Of a DNA stretch of 23,334 nucleotides, positions 7,354-16,003 are shown one piece after another. The position numbers were made by a program, and so were the translations under genes. This DNA comes from Candidatus Cryptobacteroides faecihippi (GTDB taxonomy: Bacteria; Bacteroidota; Bacteroidia; Bacteroidales; UBA932): positions 1 through 23,334 of the forward strand of contig JAGHSC010000181.1 of assembly GCA_018066065.1 (NCBI GenBank), read 5' to 3'. The notes beneath the pieces were generated by a model. The model saw only the letters and a program-made list of their open reading frames with translations, did not search any database and had not been told where the DNA came from. Within the stretch, counting starts at the first letter, position 1. Each line of letters begins with the position of its first letter.

Positions 7354-8604
7354 TCAACCAATTATTTCATCTGCGACCTTGAAGGCCGAAAGAATTGCCA
7401 CACATGCACCGGAACCCTCTGCAAGCGGGTTGCAGCCGCCGAGCTCAGCTCCGATGACATAAAGATTATCAACAACGTTCCCATCCTTCAGGGCATGGAA
7501 ACAGCCATCCGTCTTCACACCGAATCCAAGGTAGGCCTGCCTGTCGGACATCTGCGGAGCGTACCAGGAAGTCCTGTCCGCAGGATAGTCCACATCGAGT
7601 CCGAAGACCGGCTCCGTGACGGAACCCGGAACAGCCTCGATTCCCTTGCCGAAGAAGCTTCCGCTGGCAAGCACGAATGAATCGGCTTCGATCTCGATGG
7701 CTCCAAGATTGGCCGTCCGGATGCTCCTGACGCGGTTTCCATCAAACTTTGGATCAAGTGCGACGTCGCCAGGAAGGAACATGCCGCCGGCCTCCTCGAA
7801 AGCCTTCTTTAGAAGCTTCTGGGCACGGAGTCCCGGAACTGAAGGAGGCATTGTGCCGACAAACATTACCTTTGCCGGAATCATCTCGGCGATCCATCCT
7901 ATGACGGATGGATTTGTCAGGCCGAAGACTTCAGGAAGGACGACGATGTCCTCACCGTCCATCATTTCACGGACCTGGTGGACGAACTGCTTCCAGTTCT
8001 CCTCCCTGTCCATGACGCGGGCGATGTTGACGGAACGCATCTCCGAAGGATTGACCCTGAGCCTTTCGACCTCAGGATGGCGCACAGCCTCGATCCTGCA
8101 TGCCGCTCCCCTTCTCTCCAGACCTTCAGCGATGAACCTGCTGTTGAAGTCAAGGAAACCTGCAAAGTTGACTATCAATACCTTGCCTTCAATCCTTGCA
8201 TCCTTGGAAGCGAAGACGTCAGTCTCATTAAGCGTGAACCATGCCGGCTTGAATGAGCCGACGGGTGTGAATCTCTGAAGGTTCCTCGATGTCTGGCCGC
8301 ATCTTGAAAGCTCGACTCCACAGTCATGGAAGAAAGGCTGCACCTTGTCGAGATAGGCACGGACTCCATCAACTCCTATCTTGGAGTATGGATGGTCCTC
8401 CGGAAGCGAGGCGATTGCAGACAGAGGTTCGTCCACAGGAGTTCCATCAGGCATCCTGGAAAGGAGCCCGAATGCACCCGATGAGAAATGGAGGGCGTTC
8501 TGCCCTGCTGAAACGATAAGGCATTTCCTTCCCGCCTTCTGCTGTGCGATTCCGCAGACAAGCGAAGAAAGGCCGCCACCGATGATTATAGTATCGAACC
8601 TCAT
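7354..8604 (-). CDS. glpB: Anaerobic glycerol-3-phosphate dehydrogenase subunit B (FAD protein)
   Basis: A 416-residue flavoprotein, close to the length of Escherichia coli GlpB, that pairs with GlpA in the catalytic dimer oxidising sn-glycerol-3-phosphate to dihydroxyacetone phosphate. A Rossmann FAD-binding N-terminus is visible (DTIIIGGGLSSLVCG, Gly9-Gly11). The C-terminal FAD-loop region NLYVIGAELGGCNPLAEGSGACVA is typical of the subunit. The family assignment rests on this architecture and on the position between glpA and glpC. It starts 3 bases after the glpA stop and ends one base before glpC, so the three genes form a compact operon in the order A, B, C. Confidence 0.93.
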   Translation of the reverse strand: MRFDTIIIGGGLSSLVCGIAQQKAGRKCLIVSAGQNALHFSSGAFGLLSRMPDGTPVDEPLSAIASLPEDHPYSKIGVDGVRAYLDKVQPFFHDCGVELSRCGQTSRNLQRFTPVGSFKPAWFTLNETDVFASKDARIEGKVLIVNFAGFLDFNSRFIAEGLERRGAACRIEAVRHPEVERLRVNPSEMRSVNIARVMDREENWKQFVHQVREMMDGEDIVVLPEVFGLTNPSVIGWIAEMIPAKVMFVGTMPPSVPGLRAQKLLKKAFEEAGGMFLPGDVALDPKFDGNRVRSIRTANLGAIEIEADSFVLASGSFFGKGIEAVPGSVTEPVFGLDVDYPADRTSWYAPQMSDRQAYLGFGVKTDGCFHALKDGNVVDNLYVIGAELGGCNPLAEGSGACVAILSAFKVADEIIG

Positions 8605-8607
8605 AGC

Positions 8608-10209
8608 CTAATCCTCGAATAAACCTAGAACTTCTGAATAGACCCACTGCGTGTAGGCGCTTTCCCTGAGAGTCTCTCCCCATGCAACAGGATACATTCC
8701 CTTCCACCTTTCATTCATGAAGGAGCGGAGATCTTCCTTTGCCCTTGCCGCACATGAATGTGCGGCAGCAAGACGCCCGGCAGCCCTGCATGCGCAGAGC
8801 TCTCCCTGGCACGTACCCATGCCTACCCTGGTCCTCCTCCTGAGATCGACCAGGCCGTGGACATTCTGATTCTCGATTGCCGCATCGACCTCTGAGACAG
8901 GAACTTCCTCACATTCGCAGACAAGGCTGCTCTGGTAGGAATCATCCATCTTGATCTGACCGGCACGGTCTCCGATACGGCCGACGACAGACTTCTGGAC
9001 AGTGCTTGGCACTTCCCAGATCTTCTTCGCGACCTCGACGATTCCACCTCCTGCAGATCCAGGCAGCGGAGTTGTGGCGGTAACGCAGGCAACGGTGCGG
9101 CCAAGCTTGCGGCAGACGGCATCAGTGGCAATCTCAGCCATGAGCCTGTGGGTCATCAGCTTTCCTCCAGTGATGCTGATGAATCCCTTGAGGCCGTCAC
9201 GGGTCTCATGGTCGAGACATACGATGCCTCGGCTGATGTTTCGGCCTGAAGGATCGTTGTCGGCAGAGACAAGAGGACGGACTCCGGCGTAGGCACGGAG
9301 GATTCTCGTATGTTCAAGGCAAGGAGCCAGCTTGGCGCCCTCGCCCATGAGAAGATCGACTTCATCAGGTGTTACGCCGATTCCGTCACACTCCTCGTAA
9401 GGTACTCTGGTAGAAGTCGTTCCGATGACGCAGACAGTGTCTCCCGGAACAAGGATGTCTGCATTCGCAGGCTTGCGGCAGCGGTTGAGCACGACGCTGT
9501 TGACCCTGTGGGCATAGATGAGCAGGGATCCCTTGGCAGGGAACATTCCGATGTTGACACCGGCGAGCTCGGCGATGTGGTGACCCCAGATGCCGGCAGC
9601 GTTGACAGTCACTTCGGCACGGTACTCGGCAGTCTCGCCGGACTTGCGGTCCACGACCTTGACTCCCTTGACAGTCCCCTGCTCGATGATGAATCCTGTG
9701 ACCTCGGTGTAGACAAGGATCCTTGCCCCATGGAGCTTGGCATCGATCATGTTCGATGAGCTCAGACGGAACGGATCGACCGATCCGTCAGGGACCTTTA
9801 CGGCTCCGATGAGAGATGGGTTTGCCGAAGGCTCCATGATGAGAGCCTCCTTGGGGTCGATTATCTCAGCCTTGATCCCTGCGGCGAGGCAGGACTCGAC
9901 AAAAGTCTTCTGGTAGGCAAGGTCATCCTCCGGAAGTGTGAGGAAAAGTCCGGAAGTGTCATCGACGCAATGACGCGCGATCTTCTTCAGAATCATGTTC
10001 TCCTCGATGCATTCCGTTGCGGATTCCTTGTCCGTGACGGCATAGCGCGCACCGCTGTGCAGCAGGCCATGGTTCCTTCCAGTCGCACCTGTGGCAATGT
10101 CATTCCTCTCGACAAGGAGGACCTTCAGACCACGGAGAGCGCAATCCCTGGCAGTTCCGACACCGGTGATTCCACCACCGATGATGATCACATCGAAATC
10201 GTTGCTCAT
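8608..10209 (-). CDS. glpA: Anaerobic glycerol-3-phosphate dehydrogenase subunit A
   Basis: The 533-residue catalytic flavoprotein of the anaerobic glycerol-3-phosphate dehydrogenase. The FAD-binding motif DVIIIGGGITGVGTARDCALRG begins at residue 6 and is followed by ATGATGRNHGLLHSGARYAV, the conserved stretch near the flavin and substrate. The DAO fold runs to about residue 380. A C-terminal BFD-like [2Fe-2S] domain carries CxC (Cys431, Cys433) and GTCQGELC (Cys467, Cys472), as in GlpA but not in aerobic GlpD. The start ATG overlaps the stop of the upstream lipoprotein gene (ATGA, 10206-10209), so translation is probably coupled. No glpF, glpK, glpT or glycerol-linked regulator is visible in the window. 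Confidence 0.95.
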   Translation of the reverse strand: MSNDFDVIIIGGGITGVGTARDCALRGLKVLLVERNDIATGATGRNHGLLHSGARYAVTDKESATECIEENMILKKIARHCVDDTSGLFLTLPEDDLAYQKTFVESCLAAGIKAEIIDPKEALIMEPSANPSLIGAVKVPDGSVDPFRLSSSNMIDAKLHGARILVYTEVTGFIIEQGTVKGVKVVDRKSGETAEYRAEVTVNAAGIWGHHIAELAGVNIGMFPAKGSLLIYAHRVNSVVLNRCRKPANADILVPGDTVCVIGTTSTRVPYEECDGIGVTPDEVDLLMGEGAKLAPCLEHTRILRAYAGVRPLVSADNDPSGRNISRGIVCLDHETRDGLKGFISITGGKLMTHRLMAEIATDAVCRKLGRTVACVTATTPLPGSAGGGIVEVAKKIWEVPSTVQKSVVGRIGDRAGQIKMDDSYQSSLVCECEEVPVSEVDAAIENQNVHGLVDLRRRTRVGMGTCQGELCACRAAGRLAAAHSCAARAKEDLRSFMNERWKGMYPVAWGETLRESAYTQWVYSEVLGLFED

Positions 10210-11162
10210 TTACCTGAATATTCTTTAATCTTCGCCCTGAGCTCCTTGGAGAGGCTGACCGGCTTCAGCGAGTCGGAACGGTCCAGCCACTCGAGAGCGA
10301 GCTGAGGCTGCCCCATCATGAAGCATCCAAGTGCAATGTCATAGCATGCACATGCCTTCATCTCGGTGTTTCCAGTCGAAAGAAGCGTGAACCATTTCTC
10401 CATGGCTTCCTTCCACTTGTGGCTGTGGGCATACTGTGAAGCCTTGTCCCAGGAGTTGTCAAAAGTGTCATAGTAGATCACATAGAAACGCTCCTGCTTC
10501 CATGTGGAAATGAATGAGTTGGCTGCCTGATAGCCAGCCACGTTGGCAGCCTCCTCGATGCAGTCCCAGACCGATGCCTCGAGAACTTCACTGGAAGTTC
10601 CCTGGGCACAGTAGACCTGTGGCTTCATCTCCTTGCTGCCTGCAAATCCATGGACTTCATCATCCTTGCCCATGGAATCGTAGACATGGAACTTCGTGTT
10701 GAAAGGGACCTTCACCGTGGCGATGAAGGCGGAATCCTTTGGCATCGGGCCACCTGCAACCTTTACAGGTTCGGCAGCTGAAGGCTGGCCGAGTTCCGGC
10801 TTGTCCACAAGAAAGACGACATCACGGCCGGTCTGCATGACCAGGCTGACCATGGAATCCTTGCAGGCGTAGTCCACCCCTTCAGAGAACGGGACGGTGA
10901 ACACCCCGATGGCCTGGTCTCCTCCATAGTAGTCTTCCTCCAGACGGCTGGCAAAGCCGTTTGCAAGGCAGGAATTGAACAGGGTGTCGCGATGGATGCC
11001 GTCCACAACGTAGACGACAGCCATTGACTTTCCGGACAGATTGAGTCCAGACTTTGAAGGGGCACGCATCTCCGGAGAGACAATGAATGCCTGAGGTGCA
11101 CAGGAGCTGAATGCCAGGATCACCGACAGCAGCACTGCAAGCAAGGATGAAGTCTTTCCCAT
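10206..11162 (-). CDS. Lipoprotein of unknown function with TPR-like C-terminus (DUF6340-like)
   Basis: A 318-residue predicted lipoprotein: the signal peptide MGKTSSLLAVLLSVILAFSSC ends in a lipobox with Cys21. The N-terminal half holds alternating hydrophobic stretches (SMAVVYVVDGIHRDTLFNS, GRDVVFLVDKPELGQ). The C-terminal 80 residues look helical and repeat-like (SHKWKEAMEKWFTLLSTGN ... ACACYDIALGCFMMGQPQLALEWLDRS), suggesting one or two TPR units. It resembles Bacteroidota lipoproteins grouped as DUF6340, but that label is from memory and not certain; no enzymatic motif is seen. It starts 7 bases after rimO and overlaps glpA by four bases, so it is expressed with both. A role in anchoring or regulating something in the envelope is only a guess. 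Confidence 0.8.
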   Translation of the reverse strand: MGKTSSLLAVLLSVILAFSSCAPQAFIVSPEMRAPSKSGLNLSGKSMAVVYVVDGIHRDTLFNSCLANGFASRLEEDYYGGDQAIGVFTVPFSEGVDYACKDSMVSLVMQTGRDVVFLVDKPELGQPSAAEPVKVAGGPMPKDSAFIATVKVPFNTKFHVYDSMGKDDEVHGFAGSKEMKPQVYCAQGTSSEVLEASVWDCIEEAANVAGYQAANSFISTWKQERFYVIYYDTFDNSWDKASQYAHSHKWKEAMEKWFTLLSTGNTEMKACACYDIALGCFMMGQPQLALEWLDRSDSLKPVSLSKELRAKIKEYSGK

Positions 11163-11169
11163 GACAGAT

Positions 11170-12495
11170 CTAAAGTTTTATAGGTTCGGCGATGAGGTCA
11201 TACTCATCAGCCTCTGTAATCTTCACATCGATGAAATTCCCGACAAGGTCTTCCGGGGCAGCACCTCCGAATGCATCCGGAGAGTAGCGCACGAGGATCT
11301 CGCCGTCCACATCGGGACTTTCATACTGGCTTCTGCAGACAAGGATGCCGTCGGAGAAGCCATCCACGATGACACGCTCCACGGCTGAGACCCTGGAAGC
11401 GTTGAAAGCGAGTGAAATCTCCCTCTGGAGTCCCATCAGGGCATCAAGACGGGCCTGCTTCTCACGTTTCGGAACGCTGTCCTTGTAGTTCAGGGCGCCG
11501 AAGGTACCTTCTTCCTCTGAATAGGTGAACGCGCCGAGACGCTCGAACCTGGCATCCTTGACAAATTCAAGGAGTTCGTTGAAGTCGCGCTTCCATTCAC
11601 CAGGGTGGCCCACGATCATCGTTGTCCTGAGCACGACTCCCGGAACACGTTCGCGGAGCCTACGGATAAGTTCCCTGGTCCATGCACCATCGACCTGGCG
11701 GTGCATCATGTCGAGCACCTTGTCGGAGATGTGCTGGAGAGGGATGTCGAGATACTTGCAGACCTTTGGATTGTCTGCCATCTCGTCGAGGACGTCCTCA
11801 GGGAAGCCGGCAGGATAGGAATAATGGATCCTTATCCATTCGATGCCGTCGATCTTCGAAAGTTCCCTGATCAGTTCGGCAAGGGCACGTCTCCTGTAAA
11901 GGTCGAGCCCGTAGAAAGTAGTGTCCTGGGCAATCAGGATAAGTTCCCTGACGCCTTCGGCAGCGAGTGCCGATGCCTCCTTCACGAGTTCCTCGATCGG
12001 AACCGACTTGTGCGCGCCCCTGATGTACGGGATCGCACAGTAGGAACAGCGGCGGTCGCATCCCTCGGAAATCTTGAGGTAGGCATAGCCACGCTTCTCG
12101 CTCAGGCGCCTTGCAGGTGCAGCGACAGGCTTGCATCCAAGGGCCTTGACGATCGGAGAGATCTCACGTGCGCCGAACCATTCATCCACCTCCGGGATAA
12201 GGTCCGGGAGCTCGTCCATGTACCTCTGGGAAAGGCAGCCGAACACAATCAGCCTGCCCACATCGCCAGCCTTCTTTCTCTCCGCTGCGGAGAGGATTGC
12301 CTGGATGGACTCTTCCTTGGCGTCGCCGATGAAGCCGCATGTGTTGTACATGAGCACATCGACAGGACCATCATTATCCTCGGGAAGTATGGTGTAGAGA
12401 TCCTCTACCTGCGACAGCAGATGTTCGGTGTCCACCCTGTTCTTGGAACAGCCCAGGGTGATCACCTGCAATGTCTTCTTTCCAGTCTTTGTCAT
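11170..12495 (-). CDS. rimO: Ribosomal protein S12 methylthiotransferase RimO
   Basis: A 441-residue radical-SAM methylthiotransferase that adds a methylthio group to the conserved Asp of ribosomal protein S12. All three domains are seen. The N-terminal UPF0004 domain has cluster cysteines Cys16, Cys53 and Cys87 (TLGCSKNRVD, MYNTCGFIGDAKEESI, VFGCLSQRY). The radical-SAM core has CDRRCSYC (Cys146/150/153) and the stretch YLDIPLQHISDKVLDMMHR. The C-terminal TRAM-like segment runs through VIVDGFSDGILVCRSQYE and on to DVKITEADEYDLIAE. The motif IDTEHL-like NRVDTEHL favours RimO over MiaB. One small oddity is GHPGEWKRDF where most family members have a GET-type sequence. It starts 20 bases after the DUF5606 gene stop. 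Confidence 0.96.
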   Translation of the reverse strand: MTKTGKKTLQVITLGCSKNRVDTEHLLSQVEDLYTILPEDNDGPVDVLMYNTCGFIGDAKEESIQAILSAAERKKAGDVGRLIVFGCLSQRYMDELPDLIPEVDEWFGAREISPIVKALGCKPVAAPARRLSEKRGYAYLKISEGCDRRCSYCAIPYIRGAHKSVPIEELVKEASALAAEGVRELILIAQDTTFYGLDLYRRRALAELIRELSKIDGIEWIRIHYSYPAGFPEDVLDEMADNPKVCKYLDIPLQHISDKVLDMMHRQVDGAWTRELIRRLRERVPGVVLRTTMIVGHPGEWKRDFNELLEFVKDARFERLGAFTYSEEEGTFGALNYKDSVPKREKQARLDALMGLQREISLAFNASRVSAVERVIVDGFSDGILVCRSQYESPDVDGEILVRYSPDAFGGAAPEDLVGNFIDVKITEADEYDLIAEPIKL

Positions 12496-12515
12496 CTGCC
12501 GGATCCAGTGTCTGA

Positions 12516-12947
12516 CTATTCAGCGGCAGCTTCTTCCTCCTGCTCGTCCTCAGGATTGACGAAGTCGAATGAAGCATAGCTTCTGAGCTCGTTGTACCAG
12601 TCGACGATCTTCTTCATGTGGGAGATGTAGAAGCGTGAGTCATCATATTCAGGGACGGCCTTGTCGAAAAGGGCCTTGATCTCTGCAGGGGCAGCCTTTG
12701 AGGCAGGAGCTGCATCCTCTCCAAGAACCTCCTTGAGCTTGAGGAAAACTTCCTGAAGCTTGAGCTCGCCCTCAGAGGTGTAGATGCTGATGTCGGCGAG
12801 AGTAGTGATGCGGCACTTGCCATCGGCTACAGTTCTCTTCTTGTCCGAAAGTGCCTCAACCACAGCGCCATTGCGAGCCTGTGCGAGATACTGGAAAAGG
12901 CCATGCTGGCCTGAAATTGAAAGGATTCTTGCCAAATCGGTTTTCAT
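12516..12947 (-). CDS. DUF5606-like protein of Bacteroidota
   Basis: A 143-residue small acidic cytoplasmic protein. The ATG at 12947 is preferred over a TTG at 12962 because the conserved start is MKTDLARILSISGQHGLF. The N-terminal 60-70 residues (SISGQHGLFQYLAQARNGAVVEALSDKKR ... ADISIYTSEGELKLQEVF, given here in parts) form a small conserved beta-rich domain known from Bacteroidota as DUF5606. The C-terminus ends in an acidic Glu/Ala run. Function is unknown. It sits between coaE (39-54 bases upstream) and rimO (20 bases downstream) on the same strand. A weak TATTTTTA box in the AT-rich gap upstream could give it a promoter of its own. The family name is recalled, not searched. Confidence 0.8.
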   Translation of the reverse strand: MKTDLARILSISGQHGLFQYLAQARNGAVVEALSDKKRTVADGKCRITTLADISIYTSEGELKLQEVFLKLKEVLGEDAAPASKAAPAEIKALFDKAVPEYDDSRFYISHMKKIVDWYNELRSYASFDFVNPEDEQEEEAAAE

Positions 12948-13001
12948 GGTATTCTTGTTCAATGTAATTATTCGTTAAAAATACGGAAAAATGTTGGAAT
13001 C

Positions 13002-13625
13002 TCATAGAGAAATTTCCGAAAATACTTCCGGAAGGGAATCACGAAGATCCTCCAGAGTGCCCTCATTCCTGACGATACGGTCGACCTTTGAGACATCGAA
13101 ATGCTGGAGAGCCATCCTCTCGATCACCTTCTCCGGAGAGACGCCATCCCTCTCGCACGCCCTGCGCAGGCGCACCTGGAGGCCCGCATCCACAAGGATC
13201 ACGCGGTCCACATGTTCAAGATAGTCAGGCTTTGACAGGATGATGGCCGACTCCATCACGACGAAAGGCTCCTTCCCGAAGAAGATCTCCGGATCATACC
13301 CATCGGCGAGCTTCGCCTCCCTTCCAGACTTCCATCTGATGAAATCAGCCAGGACGGCAGGATGGACAATGGCCTCCAGAGTCCGGAGGTTGTCCCGCGA
13401 TGTGAATATGAGCGATGCGAGCCTGGCCTTGTCGAACGAACCGTCACCATGACGCACGCTGCAGCCGAAGGCTTCCTCGATGCTGTCCAGCAGGGACGCA
13501 TCCTCGGAATAGAGCCTCTTGGCCGCGGAATCACAGTCATAGACAGGGATGCCACGTGCGGAGAGAATGGAACAGAAGGCAGACTTGCCGCTCCCGATGC
13601 CACCTGTGACAGCTATGGTTTTCAT
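13002..13625 (-). CDS. coaE: Dephospho-CoA kinase
   Basis: A 207-residue P-loop kinase catalysing the last step of coenzyme A synthesis, ATP-dependent phosphorylation of the ribose 3'-hydroxyl of dephospho-CoA. The Walker A motif GGIGSGKS lies at residues 8-15. The CoaE-specific stretches IPVYDCDSAAKRLY (with the catalytic-type Asp) and LEAIVHPAVLADF follow, and then a lid region with basic residues (RLRRACERDGVSPEKVIERM). Length fits the family. Its ATG overlaps the TGA of the ybbR-like gene (ATGA, 13622-13625), and yajC/ybbR/coaE is a familiar order in Bacteroidales. Confidence 0.95.
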   Translation of the reverse strand: MKTIAVTGGIGSGKSAFCSILSARGIPVYDCDSAAKRLYSEDASLLDSIEEAFGCSVRHGDGSFDKARLASLIFTSRDNLRTLEAIVHPAVLADFIRWKSGREAKLADGYDPEIFFGKEPFVVMESAIILSKPDYLEHVDRVILVDAGLQVRLRRACERDGVSPEKVIERMALQHFDVSKVDRIVRNEGTLEDLRDSLPEVFSEISL

Positions 13626-14602
13626 TGCTTTCCTTCCTCGATGCAGTCAAAGACCTCAGGGATCATGGTGTAGCTTATCACGCCCTCCGGAAGTCTTGTC
13701 GGAGTCGGCACGCACTTCCCTCCCTTCGATTTTTCAAAGTCCTTGTAATCAATGTAGAAATGCACTTCACCGGAAGGATCGCTCGAAAGAGGGAAAGCGC
13801 ATCTGTAGACAACCTTTGCAACGGAAGGGTAGACCGTCACATGCTTGCCGGAAGGAACGTTCCTCAGCGAGATGACGACATCGGTCGAGATCTCGACGAA
13901 CCTCGAGATGCCAAGGGAGTACTTGACCTCGGTATCAGACATCCTGACACCGGCTATCGGTTCGATCTTGACGGCGCCATGGACACTGGAATGCAGGTTC
14001 GGCAGCTCTATTGTCTTGGTGAAGACCCTGTCGATGTTGTCAAGCTGGAACGGTTCTCCGTAGATTATGACGGAATCCGGCTGGAGATTCATCTCCCCCA
14101 TCGCCATGTACTGCTCCTTGAACGACACAACCTTTACCGGATGGACCGGCACCTTCTTGTTGTTCTCGAAAGGGAAACGGAACTGGAACGTCTCCGAAAG
14201 GAATGACTCGAGCCTCACACCATCGCCGAAGAGCTCTCCCATGTAGCTGGCAAGCTCATTGGACGAAATGCCGTAGATCTCTCCATCGACATGGTTCATG
14301 TCCCTGTCGGCAAAGTGGATGACGACCGCCTTCCTGTCGGACTTGTTGCGGTTCTTCAGGAGATTGAATCCCGTGGTCCTGCACCTGGCGGCGATCACGA
14401 TGGAATTCGAAGACCTGTTGGAATGACCTTCAATGTTGCATTCAGCCAGGACCGGCACGGTCATGGTCGAGGAATAGTCCAGTGAAAGATTGTGGATCAG
14501 CCAGATGCTGAAAGCCAGCAAAAGAGACATCACGAAAACCGTGATGTCTCTCCCGCGGATGTTTCCCTTCGCAAGGAGGTTATGAAGCCACTCCTTCCAC
14601 AT
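13622..14602 (-). CDS. YbbR-like domain protein
   Basis: A 326-residue protein with one N-terminal membrane anchor (about residues 20-40, ITVFVMSLLLAFSIWLIHNL) and a periplasmic-side remainder. The long beta-rich body fits one or more YbbR repeats, for example FPFENNKKVPVHPVKVVSF and PDSVIIYGEPFQLDNIDRV. In Firmicutes YbbR proteins (CdaR) regulate the diadenylate cyclase; in Bacteroidota the role is unknown and no cyclase gene is adjacent here. It starts 18 bases after the yajC stop and overlaps coaE, so it is part of the nusB-to-coaE run. Confidence 0.85.
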   Translation of the reverse strand: MWKEWLHNLLAKGNIRGRDITVFVMSLLLAFSIWLIHNLSLDYSSTMTVPVLAECNIEGHSNRSSNSIVIAARCRTTGFNLLKNRNKSDRKAVVIHFADRDMNHVDGEIYGISSNELASYMGELFGDGVRLESFLSETFQFRFPFENNKKVPVHPVKVVSFKEQYMAMGEMNLQPDSVIIYGEPFQLDNIDRVFTKTIELPNLHSSVHGAVKIEPIAGVRMSDTEVKYSLGISRFVEISTDVVISLRNVPSGKHVTVYPSVAKVVYRCAFPLSSDPSGEVHFYIDYKDFEKSKGGKCVPTPTRLPEGVISYTMIPEVFDCIEEGKQ

Positions 14603-14620
14603 TGCAAGTCGGAAGTGTCC

Positions 14621-14947
14621 TTACTTCTGGATGTCCTCGGAATAGTCCCTGAGGATGGAGCTCTTGTCGACCCTGAGCTTGACGTCGCCGTCGACCTTGA
14701 TGAGGATGGTCCTCTCCTTGATCTCGTCGACGGTGCCGTAGATGCCGCCTGCGGTGACAACCTTGTCTCCCCTCTTGAGCTCGCTGCGGAACTTCTCAAG
14801 TTCCTTCTGCTGCTTGCGCTGAGGTCTGATCATGAAGAGCCACATGATGACGAACATGAGGACGATCATGACCCAGAAAGATGCTCCGCTTGCGCCAGGA
14901 GCCGTTGCTGCAGGAGCAGCATCAAGAACAATTGCAGGAATATTCAT
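14621..14947 (-). CDS. yajC: Preprotein translocase subunit YajC
   Basis: A 108-residue small membrane protein of the SecDF-YajC complex, which assists SecYEG in protein export. One transmembrane helix lies at about residues 24-41 (FWVMIVLMFVIMWLFMI), directly followed by the family signature RPQRKQQKE. The soluble domain has LKRGDKVVTAGGIYGTV and a C-terminal region VDGDVKLRVDKSSIL. Start and length agree with the family. It lies 39 bases after nusB; the NusB-YajC-YbbR-CoaE order is common in Bacteroidales. Confidence 0.95.
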   Translation of the reverse strand: MNIPAIVLDAAPAATAPGASGASFWVMIVLMFVIMWLFMIRPQRKQQKELEKFRSELKRGDKVVTAGGIYGTVDEIKERTILIKVDGDVKLRVDKSSILRDYSEDIQK

Positions 14948-14986
14948 TTCAAATCAGTTTTTATTGTTTCAGTTATGATCCACGTT

Positions 14987-15943
14987 CTAGGCGAAGACTT
15001 CGTTCTTGACGATGTCCCCTTCGTCGATGAGCCTGCGGATGAGGCGGTCAAGAAGACCGTTCACGAAGCTGCGGCTCTTCGGTGTGCTGTAGTACTTCGA
15101 GATCTCGACGTACTCGTTGATGGTGACCCTGACAGGCATGTCAGGGAATGCCTTTGCCTCGCTGAGTCCCATCACGATCAGCACCATGTCGGTCGTGAAG
15201 AGACGGTCGGATTCCCACTGGGAAACGTTTCCGGCAAGCAGCTCGGAGTACTTTCCGAAGCATGTGTAGGCCTGGCGCAGAAGCTTGTAGATGAATGCCT
15301 TGTCGCTTTCAACATCCTTCCTGACAGCCATTTCGCTGCGGTAAAGCGGAGGAAGCGCCCATGACTTGCCCTTGGCGAGATCCTTCAAGGTGTCGCAGCA
15401 GCAGGTCAGCGAGTAGGCAAGGTCGTCGTTCCACCAGATGGACATGTCCTCGAGGATCTTTGAAAGCTCCTCGCTGTCGACGAATTCCTCTTCAAAGACC
15501 TTGATGAAGAGATCGACGTCCTCCTTGAGGCTGCGCTCACCGGAAGCCATGTAGGCCTGGAAGTAATCGCGGGTCAGAAGGGTTGTGTAGAGATCTCTGA
15601 TGAATGCATCGCACTGGTCCCAGCTGAGCTTGCGCTTTGAGACCATCTTCTTGAAATCCGGGTCCTCGCGGATGACATCCGCAAGAAGGTTCTCGGCGAA
15701 TTTCATGTTCGGATTCCTCTCGGCTTCGGTAGGATTGAACTTGTTCCTGGCGTTCTCGATCCTAACCTTGGCCTCATCCGTGATGTAAGGGATTATGTCC
15801 AGCATGAGCAGGTAGAGCGAGCGTGCGGCTTCGCAGGAGAGCTCGAGCTGGGCCTCCGCTTCAGCGATTGTCATGGCTGGGTTCTCAGCATAGCTGTAGA
15901 GAACCTTGAATGCCTTGATGCGGAGGATTCTTCTGTTGAGCAT
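14987..15943 (-). CDS. nusB: Transcription antitermination factor NusB, long Bacteroidota form
   Basis: An RNA-binding helical protein that, with NusE (S10), binds boxA and promotes antitermination on rRNA operons. At 318 residues it is more than twice the length of Escherichia coli NusB (139). The start MLNRRILRIKAFKVLYSY is the usual N-terminal helix. The C-terminal NusB core has MPVRVTINEYVEISKYYSTPKSRSFVNGLLD. About 150 extra residues lie between the two, which is the known Bacteroidota architecture and not a fusion with another enzyme. It is the first gene of the minus-strand run and has a TATCTTTG -7 box (15973-15966) just upstream. TAG ends the gene and yajC follows after 39 bases. Confidence 0.94.
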   Translation of the reverse strand: MLNRRILRIKAFKVLYSYAENPAMTIAEAEAQLELSCEAARSLYLLMLDIIPYITDEAKVRIENARNKFNPTEAERNPNMKFAENLLADVIREDPDFKKMVSKRKLSWDQCDAFIRDLYTTLLTRDYFQAYMASGERSLKEDVDLFIKVFEEEFVDSEELSKILEDMSIWWNDDLAYSLTCCCDTLKDLAKGKSWALPPLYRSEMAVRKDVESDKAFIYKLLRQAYTCFGKYSELLAGNVSQWESDRLFTTDMVLIVMGLSEAKAFPDMPVRVTINEYVEISKYYSTPKSRSFVNGLLDRLIRRLIDEGDIVKNEVFA

Positions 15944-15965
15944 GATTCTTCTGTTTTATTTTATG

Positions 15966-15973
15966 CAAAGATA
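15966..15973 (-). promoter_or_regulatory. -7 element of the nusB operon promoter
   Basis: The minus strand reads TATCTTTG, a full match to TAnnTTTG, 22 bases before the nusB ATG. No clear -33 TTTG is found at 19-21 bases. It is divergent from the DUF3276 promoter 22 bases away. Confidence 0.6.
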
Positions 15974-15995
15974 ACATACAATTTCAGAATTTTAT

Positions 15996-16003
15996 TATTT
16001 TTG
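15996..16003 (+). promoter_or_regulatory. -7 element of the DUF3276 gene promoter
   Basis: TATTTTTG matches TAnnTTTG and lies 26 bases before the ATG at 16030. The leader holds GAGGAG just before the start, a Shine-Dalgarno-like sequence that is not common in this phylum. No -33 box is obvious. Confidence 0.6.

Noticed and set aside
7353..7361. TTG start for glpC three codons upstream
   Set aside because: It lies inside the glpB coding region, and the ATG at 7352 directly after the glpB stop fits the family start.
11605..12579. Long open frame of 324 codons on the plus strand
   Set aside because: It is antisense to rimO, which has all its cysteine motifs; the translated product has no recognisable domain and reflects codon bias.
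12948..12962. TTG start for the DUF5606 gene five codons upstream
   Set aside because: The conserved family start is MKTDLARIL at 12947, and the added residues are encoded by the AT-rich leader.
14492..15364. Open frame of 290 codons on the plus strand
   Set aside because: It runs across yajC and nusB in antisense, is full of low-complexity Asp/Leu/Val stretches and would cross two well-supported genes.
14987..15943. Fusion of NusB with another domain because of its 318-residue length
   Set aside because: Bacteroidota NusB proteins are commonly about 300 residues with an internal insertion; no second recognisable domain is seen.
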